Shown: positions 62,124 through 64,000 of the stretch, one piece after another
Position numbering within the stretch: position 1 is the first letter of the stretch
Layout: each line of letters begins with the position of its first letter
From: Streptomyces liliiviolaceus
GTDB lineage: Bacteria; Actinomycetota; Actinomycetes; Streptomycetales; Streptomycetaceae
Assembly: GCF_018070025.1 (NCBI RefSeq)
Contig: NZ_JAGPYQ010000002.1
Location: 1,054,001-1,118,000 of the forward strand
DNA length: 64,000 bases
Direction: 5' to 3'
Notes under the pieces: generated by a model
What the model saw: only the letters and a program-made list of their open reading frames with translations
The model's database searches: none
Told to the model about the DNA's origin: nothing
Position numbers and translations under genes: made by a program

Positions 62124-63204
62124 CGGTCTTCACCGCCCCGAGGGTCTTGCCGCCGGGAGAGTCGCAGGGCGCGGGTTCCCCCTGTTCGTCACCGAGGAAG
62201 CCGACGAGCCGCCGCCGTGGCACGACGCCGACCAGCTTCCCCTTCTTGTCGACGACGGCGACGGGGTGCGTCAGCCGCGCGCTGATCGCGCACAGCTCGC
62301 CGAACGACGAGTCGGGCCGGGCGGTCTCGCAGCCGCAGTCCGCCTCGTCGCCGCGCAGCTCCGTGTCCATGACGGAGGCCGCGGTGAGGACCCGGGAGCG
62401 GTCGACGTCCTGGGTGAAGGAGGCCACGTAGTCGTTGGCGGGGCGCACGAGGATGTCCTCGGCGGTGCCTATCTGTACGATCCGGCCGTCCCGCATCACG
62501 GCGATGCGGTCGCCCAGGCGCATGGCCTCGTTGAGGTCGTGGGTGATGAACACGATGGTTTTCTTGAGTTTCTTCTGTAGTTCGATCAGCTGGTCCTGCA
62601 TGTCGCGGCGGATCAGCGGGTCGAGCGCGCTGAACGACTCGTCCATCAGCAGCAGGTCGGCGTCGGTGGCGAGCGCGCGGGCGAGGCCCACACGCTGCTG
62701 CATACCGCCGGACAGCTCGTCGGGCCAGGACTTCTCCCAGCCGGCGAGGCCCGCCAGGATCAGGGCCTTGTTGGCGCGCTCGTGGCGTTCGGCGCGCGGC
62801 ACCCCCTGCACCTCAAGTCCGTACGCGGCGTTCTCCAGGACGCTGCGGTGCGGGAAGAGCGCGAAGTGCTGGAAGACCATGCTCACCTTGCGGGAGCGGA
62901 CCTCGCGCATCTCACGGTCGTTCAGCGCGGTCAGGTCCTGACCGTCGAAGACCACGCGTCCCTCGGTCGGCTCCAGGAGCCCGTTGAGCATGCGCAGCAG
63001 CGTGGACTTGCCGGATCCCGAGAGTCCCATCACGACGAAGATCTCGCCGGGTTCCACCGTGAAGGAGGCGTCGATCACCGCGGCCGTGATGCCGTCGGCG
63101 CGCAGTTCCTCGCGGTCGGCTCCCCCTCGCAGTCGCTCGACGGCCTCGCCGGGTCGTCTGCCGAACACTTTGTAGAGCTGTTCCGCCTGCAGCCTGGATG
63201 ACAC
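62116..63204 (-). CDS. Glycine betaine/proline-type ABC transporter ATP-binding protein
   Basis: It powers the adjacent permease. The 362 residues have Walker A (GLSGSGKST), Q-loop (MVFQHFALFPHRSVLENAAY), signature (LSGGMQQRVGLARAL), Walker B (LLLMDES) and H-loop (IVFITHDLNEAMRLGD). The C-terminal 90 residues include a single CBS-like motif (LTHPVAVVDKKGKLVGVVP), which in OpuA senses ionic strength. GTG 63204 follows GAGAGG by five bases. A GC hairpin (63231-63255) and an inverted repeat (63372-63393) lie upstream. Confidence 0.93.
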   Translation of the reverse strand: MSSRLQAEQLYKVFGRRPGEAVERLRGGADREELRADGITAAVIDASFTVEPGEIFVVMGLSGSGKSTLLRMLNGLLEPTEGRVVFDGQDLTALNDREMREVRSRKVSMVFQHFALFPHRSVLENAAYGLEVQGVPRAERHERANKALILAGLAGWEKSWPDELSGGMQQRVGLARALATDADLLLMDESFSALDPLIRRDMQDQLIELQKKLKKTIVFITHDLNEAMRLGDRIAVMRDGRIVQIGTAEDILVRPANDYVASFTQDVDRSRVLTAASVMDTELRGDEADCGCETARPDSSFGELCAISARLTHPVAVVDKKGKLVGVVPRRRLVGFLGDEQGEPAPCDSPGGKTLGAVKTDA

Positions 63205-63230
63205 AAGTACCTCTCCGGTCGAACGAAGAC

Positions 63231-63255
63231 GGCCCGCCTCCCCCGCCGGCGGGCC
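63231..63255 (-). promoter_or_regulatory. GC hairpin in the betaine transporter leader
   Basis: GGCCCGCC and GGCGGGCC form a perfect 8-bp stem with a 9-base loop, 26 bases before the GTG start. In RNA it could limit ribosome loading or stabilise the mRNA. No known riboswitch core was recognised around it. Confidence 0.5.
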
Positions 63256-63371
63256 GTGGAGCGACGCGGGTTCCGCCCGCTCATCCGGTCCGCGCATGTT
63301 CAGTGTTGTTGAAAATGCGACCGGGTTCGCTCCGGATCGGCGCCTGCCCTGACTCGGATGGCCCAAACCCG

Positions 63372-63393
63372 ACCGTGTTCCAGTTCACACGGT
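63372..63393. promoter_or_regulatory. Inverted repeat in the betaine transporter/exonuclease divergent region
   Basis: ACCGTGT and ACACGGT are perfect 7-bp arms 8 bases apart, a typical dimer-operator geometry. The site lies about 168 bases before the ATPase start and 125 before the exonuclease start. The right part also reads TTCACAC, shared with the palindromes at 32194 and 29685. Confidence 0.5.
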
Positions 63394-63517
63394 GTTTACT
63401 TCGGGAAGGTTGCGGAACCCGCTTCCGTCCTCTTCCCGAAACGGGCCCGCAATGGACCCTTCGGCCACCGTCCGCGCCGCAGGGTGACTGTCAGTGGCGT
63501 ACGGCATGATGCGGGGC

Positions 63518-64000
63518 GTGACGCAGCAGACTCAGCAGCCCCGGCGAACCATGCTCCTCGACACCGCTTCCCTGTACTTTCGCGCCTACTTCGGGGTGCC
63601 GGAATCCGTGAAGGCCCCGGACGGCACTCCTGTGAACGCCGTGCGGGGACTTCTTGAGTTCATCGACCGGCTGGTGAAGGACCACCGGCCGGACGACCTG
63701 GTGGCCTGCATGGACGCGGACTGGCGCCCGCAGTGGCGGGTCGACCTGATCCCCTCCTACAAGGCGCACCGCGTGGCCCAGGAGACCGAGACGGGCCCGG
63801 ACGAGGAGGAGGTGCCCGACACCCTCTCGCCGCAGGTACCGGTCATCGAGGAGATCCTGGACGCGCTGGGCATCGCGCGCGTGGGCGTCGAGGGGTACGA
63901 GGCGGACGACGTCATCGGCACGTTCACCGGCCGCGCCACGGGCCCGGTCGACATCGTCACCGGCGACCGCGACCTGTACCAGCTGGTGGACGACGAGCGG
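63518..64000 (+). CDS. 5'-3' exonuclease, PolA N-domain-like (3' end cut by window)
   Basis: A stand-alone FEN-type nuclease. The 161 visible residues have MLLDTASLYFRAYFG (metal Asp), CMDADWRPQWRVDLIPSYKA (the arch and helical region), EGYEADDVIGT and DIVTGDRDLYQLV, where the acidic residues bind the metals. Such proteins remove flaps or RNA primers beside DNA polymerase I. The start is uncertain: GTG 63518 is preferred because CATGAT seven bases before it could be a leaderless -10, but ATG 63506 or 63509 is in frame. The reading frame is still open at base 64000. Confidence 0.88.
   Translation, partial: MTQQTQQPRRTMLLDTASLYFRAYFGVPESVKAPDGTPVNAVRGLLEFIDRLVKDHRPDDLVACMDADWRPQWRVDLIPSYKAHRVAQETETGPDEEEVPDTLSPQVPVIEEILDALGIARVGVEGYEADDVIGTFTGRATGPVDIVTGDRDLYQLVDDER

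Noticed and set aside
63205..63480. A c-di-AMP (ydaO) riboswitch before the betaine transporter
   Set aside because: Expected in principle for osmolyte importers, but I could not find its conserved core; only a simple hairpin and an inverted repeat are visible.

Overview
The window reads as chromosomal DNA of a Streptomyces-type actinomycete. GC content is very high, GTG/TTG starts and leaderless genes are frequent, and infC-rpmI-rplT, pheST, argCJBDR, a DUF1844 gene and a GlnA4-like glutamine synthetase homologue lie together. From memory the order resembles the argH to glnA4 region of Streptomyces coelicolor; no alignment was run. I see no insertion sequence, prophage, tRNA, CRISPR array or origin.

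Layout. 1-5 kb: truncated glycerophosphodiester phosphodiesterase, acyltransferase, a TetR/MFS efflux pair and an aldo/keto reductase. 5.5-18.2 kb: arginine biosynthesis (argH; argR-argD-argB-argJ-argC, all on the minus strand) with paired ARG boxes before argH and argC. Between them lie a secreted protein with two near-identical domains, a PPOX-like protein, an L,D-transpeptidase-like protein, and a three-gene flavin electron-transfer locus (transmembrane reductase, twin FMN-binding protein, ApbE flavin transferase). 18.4-30.6 kb: a membrane Ser/Thr kinase with an outside lectin domain, a GH51 arabinofuranosidase, a histidine-phosphatase-fold protein lacking its catalytic histidines, a MocR regulator with a divergent EamA transporter sharing start-codon bases, a GHL10-type hydrolase, a hydroxyacyl-CoA dehydrogenase, a small coiled-coil membrane protein and a NUDIX hydrolase. 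30.8-33.6 kb: an NsdA-like regulator and a membrane PP2C phosphatase.

33.9-41.9 kb is the translation block, transcribed leftward: infC (ATC start, long structured leader), rpmI, rplT, terminator, a TrmH-type methylase, a PAS histidine kinase, pheS, pheT, terminator. 42-50 kb: DUF1844 and SseB proteins, a beta-lactamase-fold hydrolase, an orphan mycosin-like protease coupled to a large proline-rich membrane protein, a PLP aldolase/deaminase and a DUF2510 membrane protein. 50-55.3 kb: glnA4-like ligase, aldehyde dehydrogenase and SDR in one overlapping operon, with a divergent GntR regulator and a C26 amidohydrolase, consistent with amine catabolism by gamma-glutamylation. 55.9-64 kb: LysR with a divergent TDT transporter, a BtuF-like protein behind an XRE-cupin regulator, a glycine-betaine-type ABC transporter whose permease carries two fused binding domains, and the start of a 5'-3' exonuclease.

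About 25 copies of one dispersed intergenic repeat (core GGGGCGCGGGGAACTGCGC) sit in the gaps, mostly in a fixed orientation relative to the 3' end of the neighbouring gene. Several genes appear leaderless, and some of these carry a palindrome over the -35 region.
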